The translations under genes were made by a program, and so were the position numbers. DNA of 64,000 nt from Roseithermus sacchariphilus (lineage in GTDB: Bacteria; Bacteroidota; Rhodothermia; Rhodothermales; MEBIC09517). The DNA lies in NCBI GenBank assembly GCA_003285105.1, contig CP030158.1:3516664-3580663 (forward strand), given 5' to 3'. The notes under the pieces are model-generated. The model made no database searches. It was not told where the DNA came from and saw nothing but the letters and a program-made list of their open reading frames with translations. This document shows, piece after piece, positions 47,894 to 56,317 of this stretch; within the stretch, counting starts at the first letter, position 1; each line of letters opens with the position of its first letter.

Positions 47894-49330
47894 TCAGGAT
47901 ACGGCACCCGCCGATCGGTGTAAACCCGATCCGGGATCCCCGGGAGCATATCGTCCCCGCAGATGCGCCAGGATGACGTCCTGCACGGCGGTGGCCGGGA
48001 TCGTGTCGGGGAGGGCCTCCAGATAGGCCGCCTGGCGGGTGACGAGGACCGGGCCCTCGGCGGGGTTGTCGGGCAGCCGCCCGTGGGAGCCGCGGACCTG
48101 CCGGCCGTGCAGGGGAATGACGTCCATCAGGTATCGGAAGCCGAGCTTCTTCTGCACCAGCCGCCGGGCCATGCGAAGCCGGGGGAAGCGCAGATCCGGG
48201 TCGAGGAACAACTCGGCCGGATCGTAGCCCGGTTTGCGGTGGATGTCCACCGTCGGCGCGAAGTCGGGGGCGCGGTCGTCGTCGAGCCAGTAATAGTAGG
48301 AGAACCAGGCATCCGGCTCGGCGACGGCGACCAGCTCTCCGGCCCGATCATGGGCAAGGTGATGCGCCCGCTTCCCGTCCTCGTCCAGCACCGCCTCCAC
48401 CCCGGGCACGGCCTCCAGCAACGCCCGCACCTCGGCCAGCCGCTCCGGCCGGTTGACATAGACGTGGGCCACCTGATGGTCGGCCACGGCGAAGGCTTCG
48501 CACGCCCCGGCATCGAGCAGCTCCCGGCCCAGTTCCTCGCGCACGGTGATCAGCCCGGCCTCGCGGAGTACCCGGTTCAGCGCCACCGGCCGCGTCACCC
48601 CGGTGATGCCGTACTCCGAGAGCAGCATCACGGTCACCCCGCGCTCTTCATAAAACGTGACCAGTTCCTCACAGACCGCGTCGATCTCACGGAGGTCCGT
48701 CGCCACGGCCGGGTCGTCCGGGCCGAGCCGCTGCAGGTTGTAATCCAGGTGCGGCAGGTACACGAGCGAGAGCGTCGGGGCGAAGCGGCGTTCGACGTCC
48801 ATCGCGGCGCGCGCGATCCACTGGCTCGACCGGATCGTGGTGCCGGGCCCCCAGAACTCGAACAGCGGAAACGGCCCCAACCGCTCCTGCAATTCGAACC
48901 GGAGCGCCGGCGGCCAGGTGTAGACGTCCGGCAGCTTCCGCCCGTCGGCCGGATACATCGGCCGGGGCGTGACGGCGACGTCGACCGACGAGTACATGTT
49001 GTACCACCAGAACAGGTTGGCGCAGGTGAAGCCGGTGTCCTCTGCCCGTGCCTGCTCCCACACCTTCGGCGCCTGCACCAGGCGGTTGGACTGCCGCCAG
49101 AACTTGACCTCGCATTCGTCCCGGAAGTACCAGCCGTTGCCGACGATGCCGTGCGTCTCGGGCCAGACGCCGGTCAGGTACGTGGCCTGCACCGAGCAGG
49201 TCACCGCCGGCAGCACGCCCTGGATGGGGCGCACCGTCCCCTCGGCCGCCCAGCGCGACAGAAACGGCGTCTCTGCTCCGATGAGGCCGGGCGTGAGCCC
49301 GACGACGTTCAGCACGGCGGTTCGGTTCAT
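47894..49330 (-). CDS. eboF: EboF-type alkaline-phosphatase-superfamily phosphodiesterase
   Basis: A 478-aa type I phosphodiesterase/nucleotide-pyrophosphatase-fold hydrolase, the last ebo gene. The nucleophile region is VLPAVTCSVQATYLTGVWPE, followed by THGIVGNGWYFRDE. Metal-ligand segments include VYLPHLDYNLQRLGPDD and MLLSEYGITGVTRP. No signal peptide is seen, so it is probably cytoplasmic. The ATG overlaps the eboE stop as ATGA. Its place at the end of eboA-B-C-D-E on one strand supports the ebo assignment; it presumably hydrolyses a phospho-linked intermediate of the exported metabolite. Confidence 0.9.
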   Translation of the reverse strand: MNRTAVLNVVGLTPGLIGAETPFLSRWAAEGTVRPIQGVLPAVTCSVQATYLTGVWPETHGIVGNGWYFRDECEVKFWRQSNRLVQAPKVWEQARAEDTGFTCANLFWWYNMYSSVDVAVTPRPMYPADGRKLPDVYTWPPALRFELQERLGPFPLFEFWGPGTTIRSSQWIARAAMDVERRFAPTLSLVYLPHLDYNLQRLGPDDPAVATDLREIDAVCEELVTFYEERGVTVMLLSEYGITGVTRPVALNRVLREAGLITVREELGRELLDAGACEAFAVADHQVAHVYVNRPERLAEVRALLEAVPGVEAVLDEDGKRAHHLAHDRAGELVAVAEPDAWFSYYYWLDDDRAPDFAPTVDIHRKPGYDPAELFLDPDLRFPRLRMARRLVQKKLGFRYLMDVIPLHGRQVRGSHGRLPDNPAEGPVLVTRQAAYLEALPDTIPATAVQDVILAHLRGRYAPGDPGSGLHRSAGAVS

Positions 49331-50597
49331 GGCTGCTCCCTGGTTCGTGGGGAAGACTCCTGCGGGTGCGGGCGCCGCCCCAGCCCACGTGCGTCCAGCG
49401 CCTCCAGCACCCAGTCGTACTCCCGCCGGATGGAAGCCCCCAGGTCGATCTTCAGCGCCTCGGGCAGCACGTCCCAGGTGTACGTTTCGATCTCCAGATG
49501 GCGGCAGGCGCCGGTCTGCGCGAGCACGTCGAAGGTGGCCTCGACGTCCGGGCGGGTCGATGAGAGCGGGCCGTAGCGATCGGCAAAGAGCGGCACGTGG
49601 TAGTGGATGCGCCAGGCCTCGGCGTCGGTGCCGGCCAGCCGGGGCAGGGCCTCGGGCAGATCCGGGTAGCGCGTCAGCCGGCCGTCTCGATGCCGGGCGA
49701 CGACCTGGTGCAGGTAGGTGGACTCGGCAAAGGGCTCCAGGGCGCGGTGCACCCCGGCCCGGGCGGCAGAGCGCGGGGGGATGGGCACGTCGAGGGCGGA
49801 GCTGATCTGCACCTTGCCCACGCCGATGCCGGCCGCGTCGAGCGCGGCCCACACCTCCGCTGGCGTCTCGAATTCGACGGCGAAGTGGCAGGTGTCGTAG
49901 CACAGCTGCACGTGCCGGCGCAGCGCGGCTTCGGCGGCGGCGGGCGTCTCCCCCAGCACACCGGCCAGCTCGGCCCGGCCCTCGTGCAGGAGGTCGTCTT
50001 CGTAGAAGCCGATCCACTCGGCGGCGTTCTCGATCAGACAGTCCGGCTCCGGCTCGATGTCGAGGTGGATGAACGCGCCGGTGTCTCGCTCCAGCCGCAC
50101 GAGCGCCGCCGCCACCCGGGCGACGTGCCGAGCGCCGATACGCCGCACCGCCCGCCGCTCGGCCTCCGCCAGCCAGGGCTTGTAGGAGATCGGCGAGGTG
50201 GAGATCCCCCCCCCAGGCCCTCGGGCAACAGCGCGGCCAGCACCTCGGCCAGCCGAACGGTGTAGTCCACCCGCTCCCGGGTCCGCCAGTCCGGCGCGTA
50301 GACCCGGTCCTTGACCACCTGCTGGTGGAAACCGCCGTAGGGGAATCCGTTCAGGGTGAACACGTACAGATCGTGGGCGGCGAGCCAGTCGCGAAACGCC
50401 GCGAGGGCCGCCTCCTGCCGCAGGTCGTCGACCGCCCGCCGGGAGAGCCGCAGGCCGACGCCGAAGGGAGCCTCCGGGGCCAGCGCCGCCTTGAGCGGGG
50501 GCAGATGATGCCGGAGCGTGCGCTGCACTTCCGCCCAGGTCTCTCCCGGATGGATGTTGGTGCAGTAGGTCAGGTGACGGTCGGCCGCGATGCGCAC
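49327..50597 (-). pseudogene. eboE: eboE (xylose-isomerase-like TIM barrel), frameshifted at a G9 tract
   Basis: EboE is the TIM-barrel 'metabolite traffic' protein of ebo clusters. Reading from the GTG at 50597, the family N-terminus HLTYCTNIHPGETWAEVQ and DLYVFTLNGFPYGGFHQQVV is good. At nine consecutive G (forward C 50206-50214) the frame breaks. The family sequence resumes in another frame at ISTSPISYKPWLAEAE and continues through LCYDTCHFAVEFETPAEVW and HLEIETYTWDVLPEALK to the stop at 49327. One extra G would restore about 423 aa. It is either a homopolymer sequencing error, a phase-variable switch or a real mutation. The downstream part is otherwise intact and overlaps eboF. Confidence 0.88.
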
Positions 50598-50641
50598 GGA
50601 TCAGAGAAGGAAGGCGATCAGAATACGGAGCCGGTTGCGGG

Positions 50642-51823
50642 TCAGGAGGCCGATACCGCGGCCCGGGCACGGAGCCGCTCCACGGCCTGGCGATACCCCT
50701 CGAAGCGCACCTCGTGCACCTCCACCGGCGCCCCGATGTCCCGGAGGAGCAGGATGGTGAGCGGCCCGCCGAGGTGCTCCTGAAACTCACGCAGCCCGCG
50801 GAACAGCCCGGCCGGGTGTGCCGGATCGTCCAGGTGGGCCTCCAACTCAGGCACATAGCACGGCAGCCCGAGGCGCTCCAGCAGGGAGAGGATCCGGTCC
50901 CAGACCGGCTCCGGCAACAGGCCGGCCAGGGCGGCATAGGTGCAATCCAGCGCCAGCCCCACGGCCACGGCCTCCCCGTGCCGTAGCGTGTAGCCCGTCA
51001 GATGCTCCAGGCGGTGCGCTGCCCAGTGCCCGAAGTCGAGCGGCCGCGAGGATCCCCGCTCGAACGGATCGCCCGACGTGGCGATGTGCTCCAGATGCAG
51101 CTCCGCACAGCGACGGATGAGCCGGGCCATCGCCTCCGCGTCGCGGACCGGGGGCGCCAGCCGCCCGGCGTCGGCCTCCAGGCGATGAAAGAACGCGGGG
51201 TCTTTGATGAGCGCCACCTTCACGGCCTCGGCCATGCCGCCGGTCCAGTCGCGGTCGTCCAGCGTGTCCAGCAGCGTGCGGTCGTTGATCACCGCGAACG
51301 GCGGGGCAAAGCTCCCGAGGAAGTTCTTAGACCCGAAGGCATTGACGCCGTTCTTGACCCCGACCCCCGAGTCGTTCTGTGCCAGCACGGTCGACGGCAC
51401 GCGGATGAGGCGGACGCCGCGGTGGGCCGTCGCCGCGGCGAAGCCGACCAGGTCCAGCACCGCCCCCCCGCCGGCCGCCAGCACGTAGGCGTGCCGGTCG
51501 ATGCCGTGCCGGTAGATGGCCTCGTGGATGCGGGTGAGCAGAGCCGGGTCGTTCTTCGCCGCCTCGCCGCCCGGCACCTGCATCGGCGGGGCGACGAGCC
51601 GGAAGGCTCCGGCATGGTGATCCGCGTAGTGCTCCAGCCCCTCCGGCAGATGCGGATGGGCCTGCACCAGCCCGGCATCGAACACGGCCAGCAGCCGCGC
51701 CGGACCCTCGTGCGCCGGGGGGAAAAGGCCGGCGAGCAGGTCGTTGCCAGGGCGAAAAATGCCCTCGGTGAAGTACACGGCGTAGGTGAAGGGGATCGAG
51801 AAACGCTGAACGATGGCGGACAT
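50642..51823 (-). CDS. eboD: EboD-type sugar phosphate cyclase (3-dehydroquinate synthase-like)
   Basis: A 393-aa member of the sugar phosphate cyclase superfamily (DHQS, EEVS and relatives), NAD- and Zn-dependent. Visible elements are the NAD-binding VLAAGGGAVLDLVGFAAATA and the cyclase segment STVLAQNDSGVGVKNGVNAF, followed by GSKNFLGSFAPPFAVIND. Zn ligands lie in DFGHWAAHRLEHLTGYTLRH then GEAVAVGL. Position between eboC and eboE, rather than shikimate genes, indicates EboD. It probably cyclises a ketose phosphate to a cyclitol-like precursor (inference). The ATG at 51823 is preferred to the GTG two codons upstream. Confidence 0.92.
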   Translation of the reverse strand: MSAIVQRFSIPFTYAVYFTEGIFRPGNDLLAGLFPPAHEGPARLLAVFDAGLVQAHPHLPEGLEHYADHHAGAFRLVAPPMQVPGGEAAKNDPALLTRIHEAIYRHGIDRHAYVLAAGGGAVLDLVGFAAATAHRGVRLIRVPSTVLAQNDSGVGVKNGVNAFGSKNFLGSFAPPFAVINDRTLLDTLDDRDWTGGMAEAVKVALIKDPAFFHRLEADAGRLAPPVRDAEAMARLIRRCAELHLEHIATSGDPFERGSSRPLDFGHWAAHRLEHLTGYTLRHGEAVAVGLALDCTYAALAGLLPEPVWDRILSLLERLGLPCYVPELEAHLDDPAHPAGLFRGLREFQEHLGGPLTILLLRDIGAPVEVHEVRFEGYRQAVERLRARAAVSAS

Positions 51824-51874
51824 GGGCACGCAGGATACGACGGGACGAAGGCGGCTCCAGGGCCGGGCACGACG

Positions 51875-51913
51875 GGTCAGGTCACGTGGTCAGGTCACAT
51901 GGGGTCAGGTCAC
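51875..51913. repeat. Three direct copies of GGTCAGGTCAC at the eboC 3' end
   Basis: GGTCAGGTCAC occurs at 51875-51885, 51888-51898 and 51903-51913 (spacing 13 and 15 bp). On the coding strand each reads GTGACCTGACC. The first copy in the transcript contains the last codons and TGA stop of eboC; the other two extend into the eboC-eboD gap. It looks like a small tandem duplication around the stop codon. Confidence 0.85.
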
Positions 51914-52840
51914 GGCGAAGCGCCGGGCCAGGAAGACGGACAGCGGCCACAGCAGCAGCACCACGACCCCGTGCAGCCAGCCCCCGAACCCGGCGGCCAG
52001 CGCCGCGTCCAGGCTGATCAGCGCCAGGACGCCGGCCCGGACGGCCGACCGGATCGATGCGGGACGCGGGTGCCGCGCCGCCCGCACGAACGGCGGCCCG
52101 ACCTGCGCCGCGAACAGCATCAGAAACGGAGCCGAGCGAAATACGGAAAACGCCGGCAAAAGCTCCAGCGCCAGGACCCCCAGCACGACGCCCCCGAGCA
52201 ACACCAGCGCCAGGCGGCCCGTCCAGCGGCTCCCGCCGTGCACCTCGCCGCGGCTGACGGCCGTGATGGCGGCGATGTAGGCGAGGGGTAACACCGCGAG
52301 AAACCAGCGGGACCCCACCAGCCCCGGCACCAGGCTGACCCCCAGCAGCAGGTTCCCTCCCCGGCAGGCCCCCATCACCAGCGGCCCCGCCGGCGCGTGG
52401 TGCTTGGCAACGGCGTCGTAGAGCACCGCCCCGGCGGCCACGAGCACCGCGATCCCCGCACTCGCCGCCGACACCATCGCCGCCGCCCCGACGCCCACGA
52501 GCAGCAGCAGCACGCCGAGCCCGGCCGCCGCGCTCCGGCTCACCCGCCCGCTCGGGATCGGCCGTTCGGGGCGCTCGCGGGCGTCGAGCGCCGCGTCGAA
52601 GACGTCGTTGAGGACCACCCCGCCCCCGTAGAGCCCCGTCGTCGACAGCAGCAACCACCCCACCGGCGCCACCTCGTCCGGACCCATCCCCACGCCGAAC
52701 CCGGCCACCGCCACGCCTGCCAGCACGTCCGCCCACGCCGTAACGATGTTGGCCGGGCGCATCAGGTGCACGAAGCCCTGCAGACGGTCGCGCAAGCGCC
52801 ACACGGCCGGGCGGGTATCAGAACGCGATGGAGGAGTCAT
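51905..52840 (-). CDS. eboC: EboC, UbiA-family prenyltransferase-like membrane protein
   Basis: A 311-aa polytopic membrane protein of the UbiA superfamily with about nine hydrophobic helices. The prenyl-diphosphate-binding motif NDVFDAALDARERPERPIPS (NDxxDxxxDxxxxRP) is intact after helix 2. The second Asp-rich motif is degenerate: the usual DxxxD is replaced around VLYDAVAKHHAPAGPLVMG. UbiA relatives attach prenyl chains to aromatic or sugar acceptors. In ebo clusters EboC is thought to help make or carry a lipid-linked precursor. ATG at 52840, 72 bp after eboB. Confidence 0.92.
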   Translation of the reverse strand: MTPPSRSDTRPAVWRLRDRLQGFVHLMRPANIVTAWADVLAGVAVAGFGVGMGPDEVAPVGWLLLSTTGLYGGGVVLNDVFDAALDARERPERPIPSGRVSRSAAAGLGVLLLLVGVGAAAMVSAASAGIAVLVAAGAVLYDAVAKHHAPAGPLVMGACRGGNLLLGVSLVPGLVGSRWFLAVLPLAYIAAITAVSRGEVHGGSRWTGRLALVLLGGVVLGVLALELLPAFSVFRSAPFLMLFAAQVGPPFVRAARHPRPASIRSAVRAGVLALISLDAALAAGFGGWLHGVVVLLLWPLSVFLARRFAVT

Positions 52841-52912
52841 GCCGGATCGTCGGTTGCAGGGCGCAGATCGGGGAAGGCCCCGTCAGTCCCCTTCGCTCGT
52901 CATCCGCCGCCG

Positions 52913-53830
52913 TCACTCGATGATGAGCCGCTCGTCCTCCTCGGGCGCTTCGACCAGCGGATCGGCCCCGCCGCGCAGGATCGTGTTGCCCATGTAGAGC
53001 TGGCGCTGGTCGATGGGCTCCGGGTCGAGCCAGTCCTCTTCCCGGATCTGACCGCTCTGCCCGTAGGCCGCCAGCGCATTGGCATAGCAGACCGCCCGCA
53101 CGTCCGCCTCGGGAAGGCCGCGCTGGAGCATCAGCCGGGCCGTCTTGGGCACGCCCAGCGGGTCGCTCTTGCCCCAGTCCGCCGCGCTGTTGATGAAGAT
53201 GCGCTCGGTGCCATACTGCTTCACGATCTCCACCATCCGCTCATTCCCCATCTTGGTGCCGGGATAGATGGTGAACGCCGTCCAGAAGCCCCGGTCCAGC
53301 ACGTCCGCCACGGTCTCTTCGTTGTTGTGGTCGATGATGACGCGCGCGGGGTCCAGCCCGTGCTCCGCACACACGTCCATGCTGCGCAGCGTCCCCTTCT
53401 TCTTGTCCCGATGCGGCGTGTGGATGAGCACCAGCATGTCCAGCTCCTTCGCCAGCTCCAGTTGCCGGCGGAAGTAGCGATCCTCCGCGTCCGTCTGATC
53501 GTCATACCCGATCTCGCCGATGGCGACGACGCCCTCCTTACAGGCATAGAGCGGCAACAGCTCCATCACCTCCTCGGCGAGCCGCTCGTTGTTGGCCTCT
53601 TTCGGATTCAGGCCGATGGTGCAGTAATGCCGGATGCCGAATTGCGCCGCACGGAACCGCTCCCAGCCGACGATCGAGCTAAAGTAATCCTTGAAGGAGC
53701 CGACCGTCGTGCGTGGCTGTCCGAGCCAGAAGGCCGGCTCGATCACGGCCACCACGCCGTGCGCCCGCATCTTTTCGTAATCGTCGGTCGTGCGAGAGAC
53801 CATGTGGATGTGGGGGTCGATGAAGATCAT
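52913..53830 (-). CDS. eboB: EboB, TatD-like metal-dependent hydrolase
   Basis: A 305-aa amidohydrolase-fold protein starting MIFIDPHIHMVSRTTDDYEK, with the first metal pair HIH. Further ligands are in VAIGEIGYDDQTDAEDRYF (Glu), LVLIHTPHRDKK (His) and RVIIDHNNEETVADV (His). Near the C-terminus INSAADWGKSDPLGVPKTA carries the final Asp. This subgroup of TatD-like hydrolases is the second gene of ebo operons. It lacks a signal peptide, so it is cytoplasmic. The substrate is unknown. It follows eboA after 138 bp; the reading to 53932 adds non-homologous residues and is rejected. Confidence 0.92.
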   Translation of the reverse strand: MIFIDPHIHMVSRTTDDYEKMRAHGVVAVIEPAFWLGQPRTTVGSFKDYFSSIVGWERFRAAQFGIRHYCTIGLNPKEANNERLAEEVMELLPLYACKEGVVAIGEIGYDDQTDAEDRYFRRQLELAKELDMLVLIHTPHRDKKKGTLRSMDVCAEHGLDPARVIIDHNNEETVADVLDRGFWTAFTIYPGTKMGNERMVEIVKQYGTERIFINSAADWGKSDPLGVPKTARLMLQRGLPEADVRAVCYANALAAYGQSGQIREEDWLDPEPIDQRQLYMGNTILRGGADPLVEAPEEDERLIIE

Positions 53831-53968
53831 GGCAGGCAGGGGGAACAGGCAGAGGGAACAGGCAGGGGGACGAATCGAAGGGTCAACGAGCGCACGGGAG
53901 AACGGTCGAGGGCCGCCGCGGAGGCCCGTCACGCCGCCTCGGTTCGGCCCCGCAGCTCGACCAGCGCA

Positions 53969-54874
53969 TCAACCGGGACGGGTCGGTACGGCGAGCGTCG
54001 ACCAGGTGAGCGCACCGCTGCGCACCGCCTCCCGGAGGTCGGGGGCCTCGGCAGCCAGCACCTCGGCGGCCCGGGGGTCCGGGGAGGCCGCCAGCGCCAG
54101 CGCGGCAGCCTGCCGCTCGGCGGCGGAGTCGCTGCGCAGCACCCGCGCCAGATCATCCAGGACGACCCCTTCGGCGAACGGGCCGACGGGCCTCCACAAC
54201 TCGGGGGTGACGGAGCGGTGCGCGGCCCAGCGCTCGTGGGCATAGTCGACCAGCATGGCCGCCAGGCGCGGGTTGGCCCGCTCGTCCAGGCCGTCGATCT
54301 GATGGAGCGGACTGCCGACGAACACGGCCTTCAGCACCATCTGATTCCACGCCCCCTCGTCCAGCCAGGTTCTGGGATACGGGTTGCGCAGAGCGATCGC
54401 GTTGAAGACCGAGGTCATGTTCGTCCGGATGCCCTCGGCCGCCCGCTGCCGGAAGCGGGGTGGGAAGGGCAACAGCGGCAGGCTCTGGTAGAGCGCGACG
54501 CTCTCCCCCACGTCGGCGGTTTCGAAGACGCGGTCCAGCGTGTGCACGAAGGCGTCGGCGTCGGCCTGCGGGAGCGCCAGCACGAGCAGCGTCCGGCCGG
54601 CCTGATCGACGCTCCAGGCCTGCGGCTGCCAGCCGGGACACGCCGCGTCGGCCTCGGCGAGGTCGGCCTCGGTGAGGCGCAGATCGTCCTTGCCGAGATG
54701 GCGAGGCACCGAGCTGAAGGCGGTGAAGAACTGCCAGGCCGGCGCTCCGTCGGCGATGGCGCGGCGCTTTTCGTCCAGCCAGGCCCGTCCCTCGGACCGG
54801 GCGACGGGGTCGATCCAGGCACGCAGCAGCGCGATGACGCGATCGCGGTCGACGGATACGGAAGGGGTCGTCAC
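53969..54874 (-). CDS. eboA: EboA domain protein
   Basis: A 301-aa helical protein without membrane segments, the first ebo gene. It matches the EboA family by the central WLDEGAWNQMVLKAVFVG then SPLHQIDGLDERANPRLAAM, by VALYQSLPLLPFPPRFRQRA, and by YAHERWAAHRSVTPELWRPV. The HEAT-like C-terminus (SDSAAERQAAALALAASPDP) may be a binding surface. EboA is the defining but biochemically uncharacterised member of the cluster. It uses a GTG start at 54874. A -7 element overlapping a LacI-like operator lies about 95 bp upstream. Confidence 0.9.
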   Translation of the reverse strand: MTTPSVSVDRDRVIALLRAWIDPVARSEGRAWLDEKRRAIADGAPAWQFFTAFSSVPRHLGKDDLRLTEADLAEADAACPGWQPQAWSVDQAGRTLLVLALPQADADAFVHTLDRVFETADVGESVALYQSLPLLPFPPRFRQRAAEGIRTNMTSVFNAIALRNPYPRTWLDEGAWNQMVLKAVFVGSPLHQIDGLDERANPRLAAMLVDYAHERWAAHRSVTPELWRPVGPFAEGVVLDDLARVLRSDSAAERQAAALALAASPDPRAAEVLAAEAPDLREAVRSGALTWSTLAVPTRPG

Positions 54875-55198
54875 GGCAGGTACGTCACAGGGTTGGATGC
54901 AACAGGGCTGAGGCGAGGGCGGGGTGCACCGGCACGGCCACGCGGGCCATGGACCGGCCTCGAACCGCTTCCAAACATAGGCCCCCCGAGGCGTTGCGGC
55001 TCGGCGTGCTCATCGCCCCCTGCACATTTTTTCACAGATTCACACGAATGCCCTGTGCACGGCGGCCGGAACCTCCGTGTTCCAGACGAGCTCCCGGAGC
55101 AAGGCTGCCGCGGCCCGCAGGCGATGAGAGCCGGGGCTTTTGCAAAGGCCCCTTCGTACCTTTCCGCCGGCTTCCGTTTCACGACGGCGATCGCATCC
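54875..55198. other. Divergent intergenic region between eboA and the first phosphotriesterase-like gene
   Basis: 324 bp without a gene. On the eboA side it contains the -7 element and operator at 54960-54979. On the other side is an AT-rich stretch, ATTTTTTCACAGATTCACACG (55025-55045), which could lie near the promoter of the plus-strand gene, although no good consensus is seen. A GC-rich stretch next to 55140 has no recognisable feature. Confidence 0.6.
54960..54979 (-). promoter_or_regulatory. eboA promoter -7 element overlapping a LacI-family-like operator
   Basis: On the minus strand TATGTTTG (54979-54972) is a perfect Bacteroidota -7 element. It runs directly into TGGAAGCGGTTCGA (54973-54960), which matches the operator upstream of the MFS gene at 12 of 14 positions and has the central CG of LacI/GalR sites. 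A repressor bound there would block transcription of the ebo operon. The -33 TTG is not evident. Confidence 0.55.
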
Positions 55199-56215
55199 AT
55201 GCACCGAAGGGCTTTCCTCACCACCGCCGCCACGCTGGCGGCCGCCGGCTGCTTCACCCGCCCGAACCCGCTGGCCGAGAGCGGCCGCATCATGACGGTC
55301 CGCGGGCCGATCGACCCGGCGGTGATGGGGCGCACGCTCACGCACGAGCATCTGTTCTCCATCTTCGGCCTCGATCCGGCCGAACCCTTCCGCTACGACC
55401 GCCCGGTCGTCCGCGACGCCGTGCTCCCGCACCTGCAGGCCGTCCACGCCCTCGGCGTACACACCATCGTCGATGCCACGGCAGCCTATTTCGGCCGGGA
55501 CGCGGTGCTCCTGAAGCAGCTGTCCGAGGCCTCCGGGCTGCACCTGATCACGAACACCGGCTACTACGGCGCCGCCAACGACCGCTACGTGCCCGGCCAT
55601 GCCTTCGAGGACTCGATCGACGGGCTGGCGGCGCGTTGGATGCGCGAGTGGACGTCCGGCATCGCCGGCACGGGCATCCGCCCCGGCTTCATCAAGCTCG
55701 GCGTGGACCGCGGCCCGCTCTCGGCCATCGACCGGAAGCTCGTGCAGGCGGGCGCCCGCGTACATCGCCGCACCGGCCTGACCCTCGCCGTCCACACGGG
55801 CGACAGCGTCGAGGCCGCCCGGCAGCAACTCGACCTGCTGCGCAGCGAGGGCGTGGACGCCTCCGCCTGGATCTGGGTGCACGCCCACAGCGTGGCGACG
55901 ACGGACCCGCTGCTGGAGGCCGCCGACGCCGGCGCCTGGATCTCGCTGGACGGCTACCGCCCCGATCGCACCCCGCTCTTCCTGGAGCGGCTCGGCGCGT
56001 TCCGGGCCGCCGGCCTCCTCGGCCGGGTGCTGCTCTCGCACGACGGCAACACCTACCCCCGCAACGGCTCCGCGGAGCCCCGGCCGTTCACGGCCCTCTT
56101 CACGGACCTCCTCCCGGCGCTGCTCGAACACGGCTTCGCCCCGGCCGAGATCGACCGGCTGACCATCGAGAATCCGGCGCGGGCCTTTACCGTGCAGGTG
56201 CGCACGACGGATTGA
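55199..56215 (+). CDS. Phosphotriesterase-like metal hydrolase, exported (paralogue 1)
   Basis: A 338-aa amidohydrolase-superfamily protein. The N-terminus is a Tat/lipoprotein-type signal (HRRAFLTTAATLAAAGC). The binuclear metal site is recognisable: HEH at 49-51 in RTLTHEHLFSIF, a bridging Lys in RPGFIKLGVDRGPLS, His in TLAVHTGDS and WVHAHS, and Asp in LLSHDGNTY. Phosphotriesterase-like proteins are often lactonases or phosphodiester hydrolases rather than pesticide hydrolases. The ATG at 55199 is divergent from eboA. Strongly similar to the gene at 61659, with which it brackets an ABC sugar transporter. Confidence 0.88.
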   Translation: MHRRAFLTTAATLAAAGCFTRPNPLAESGRIMTVRGPIDPAVMGRTLTHEHLFSIFGLDPAEPFRYDRPVVRDAVLPHLQAVHALGVHTIVDATAAYFGRDAVLLKQLSEASGLHLITNTGYYGAANDRYVPGHAFEDSIDGLAARWMREWTSGIAGTGIRPGFIKLGVDRGPLSAIDRKLVQAGARVHRRTGLTLAVHTGDSVEAARQQLDLLRSEGVDASAWIWVHAHSVATTDPLLEAADAGAWISLDGYRPDRTPLFLERLGAFRAAGLLGRVLLSHDGNTYPRNGSAEPRPFTALFTDLLPALLEHGFAPAEIDRLTIENPARAFTVQVRTTD

Positions 56216-56317
56216 CGCCCCCGGCCCCCCACGCCGCTGCGGCGGTTGAACGGCCTGCCGTCGTTCGGTAGATTGCCGCTCCCGCCTCCTTCCCCGGTGC
56301 CCCTACCCCCTCCTGCC

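Noticed and set aside
47764-47949. 61-codon minus-strand ORF upstream of the cytochrome gene
   Set aside because: It overlaps the 3' end of eboF, has no ribosome-binding site and no recognisable protein pattern.
50206-50214. Programmed ribosomal frameshift in eboE
   Set aside because: No slippery-site plus downstream pseudoknot was recognised, and ebo families are not known to use frameshifting; homopolymer error or phase variation is simpler.
50642-51823. aroB, shikimate-pathway 3-dehydroquinate synthase
   Set aside because: The neighbours are all ebo genes and the order matches EboD; no aro gene is adjacent.
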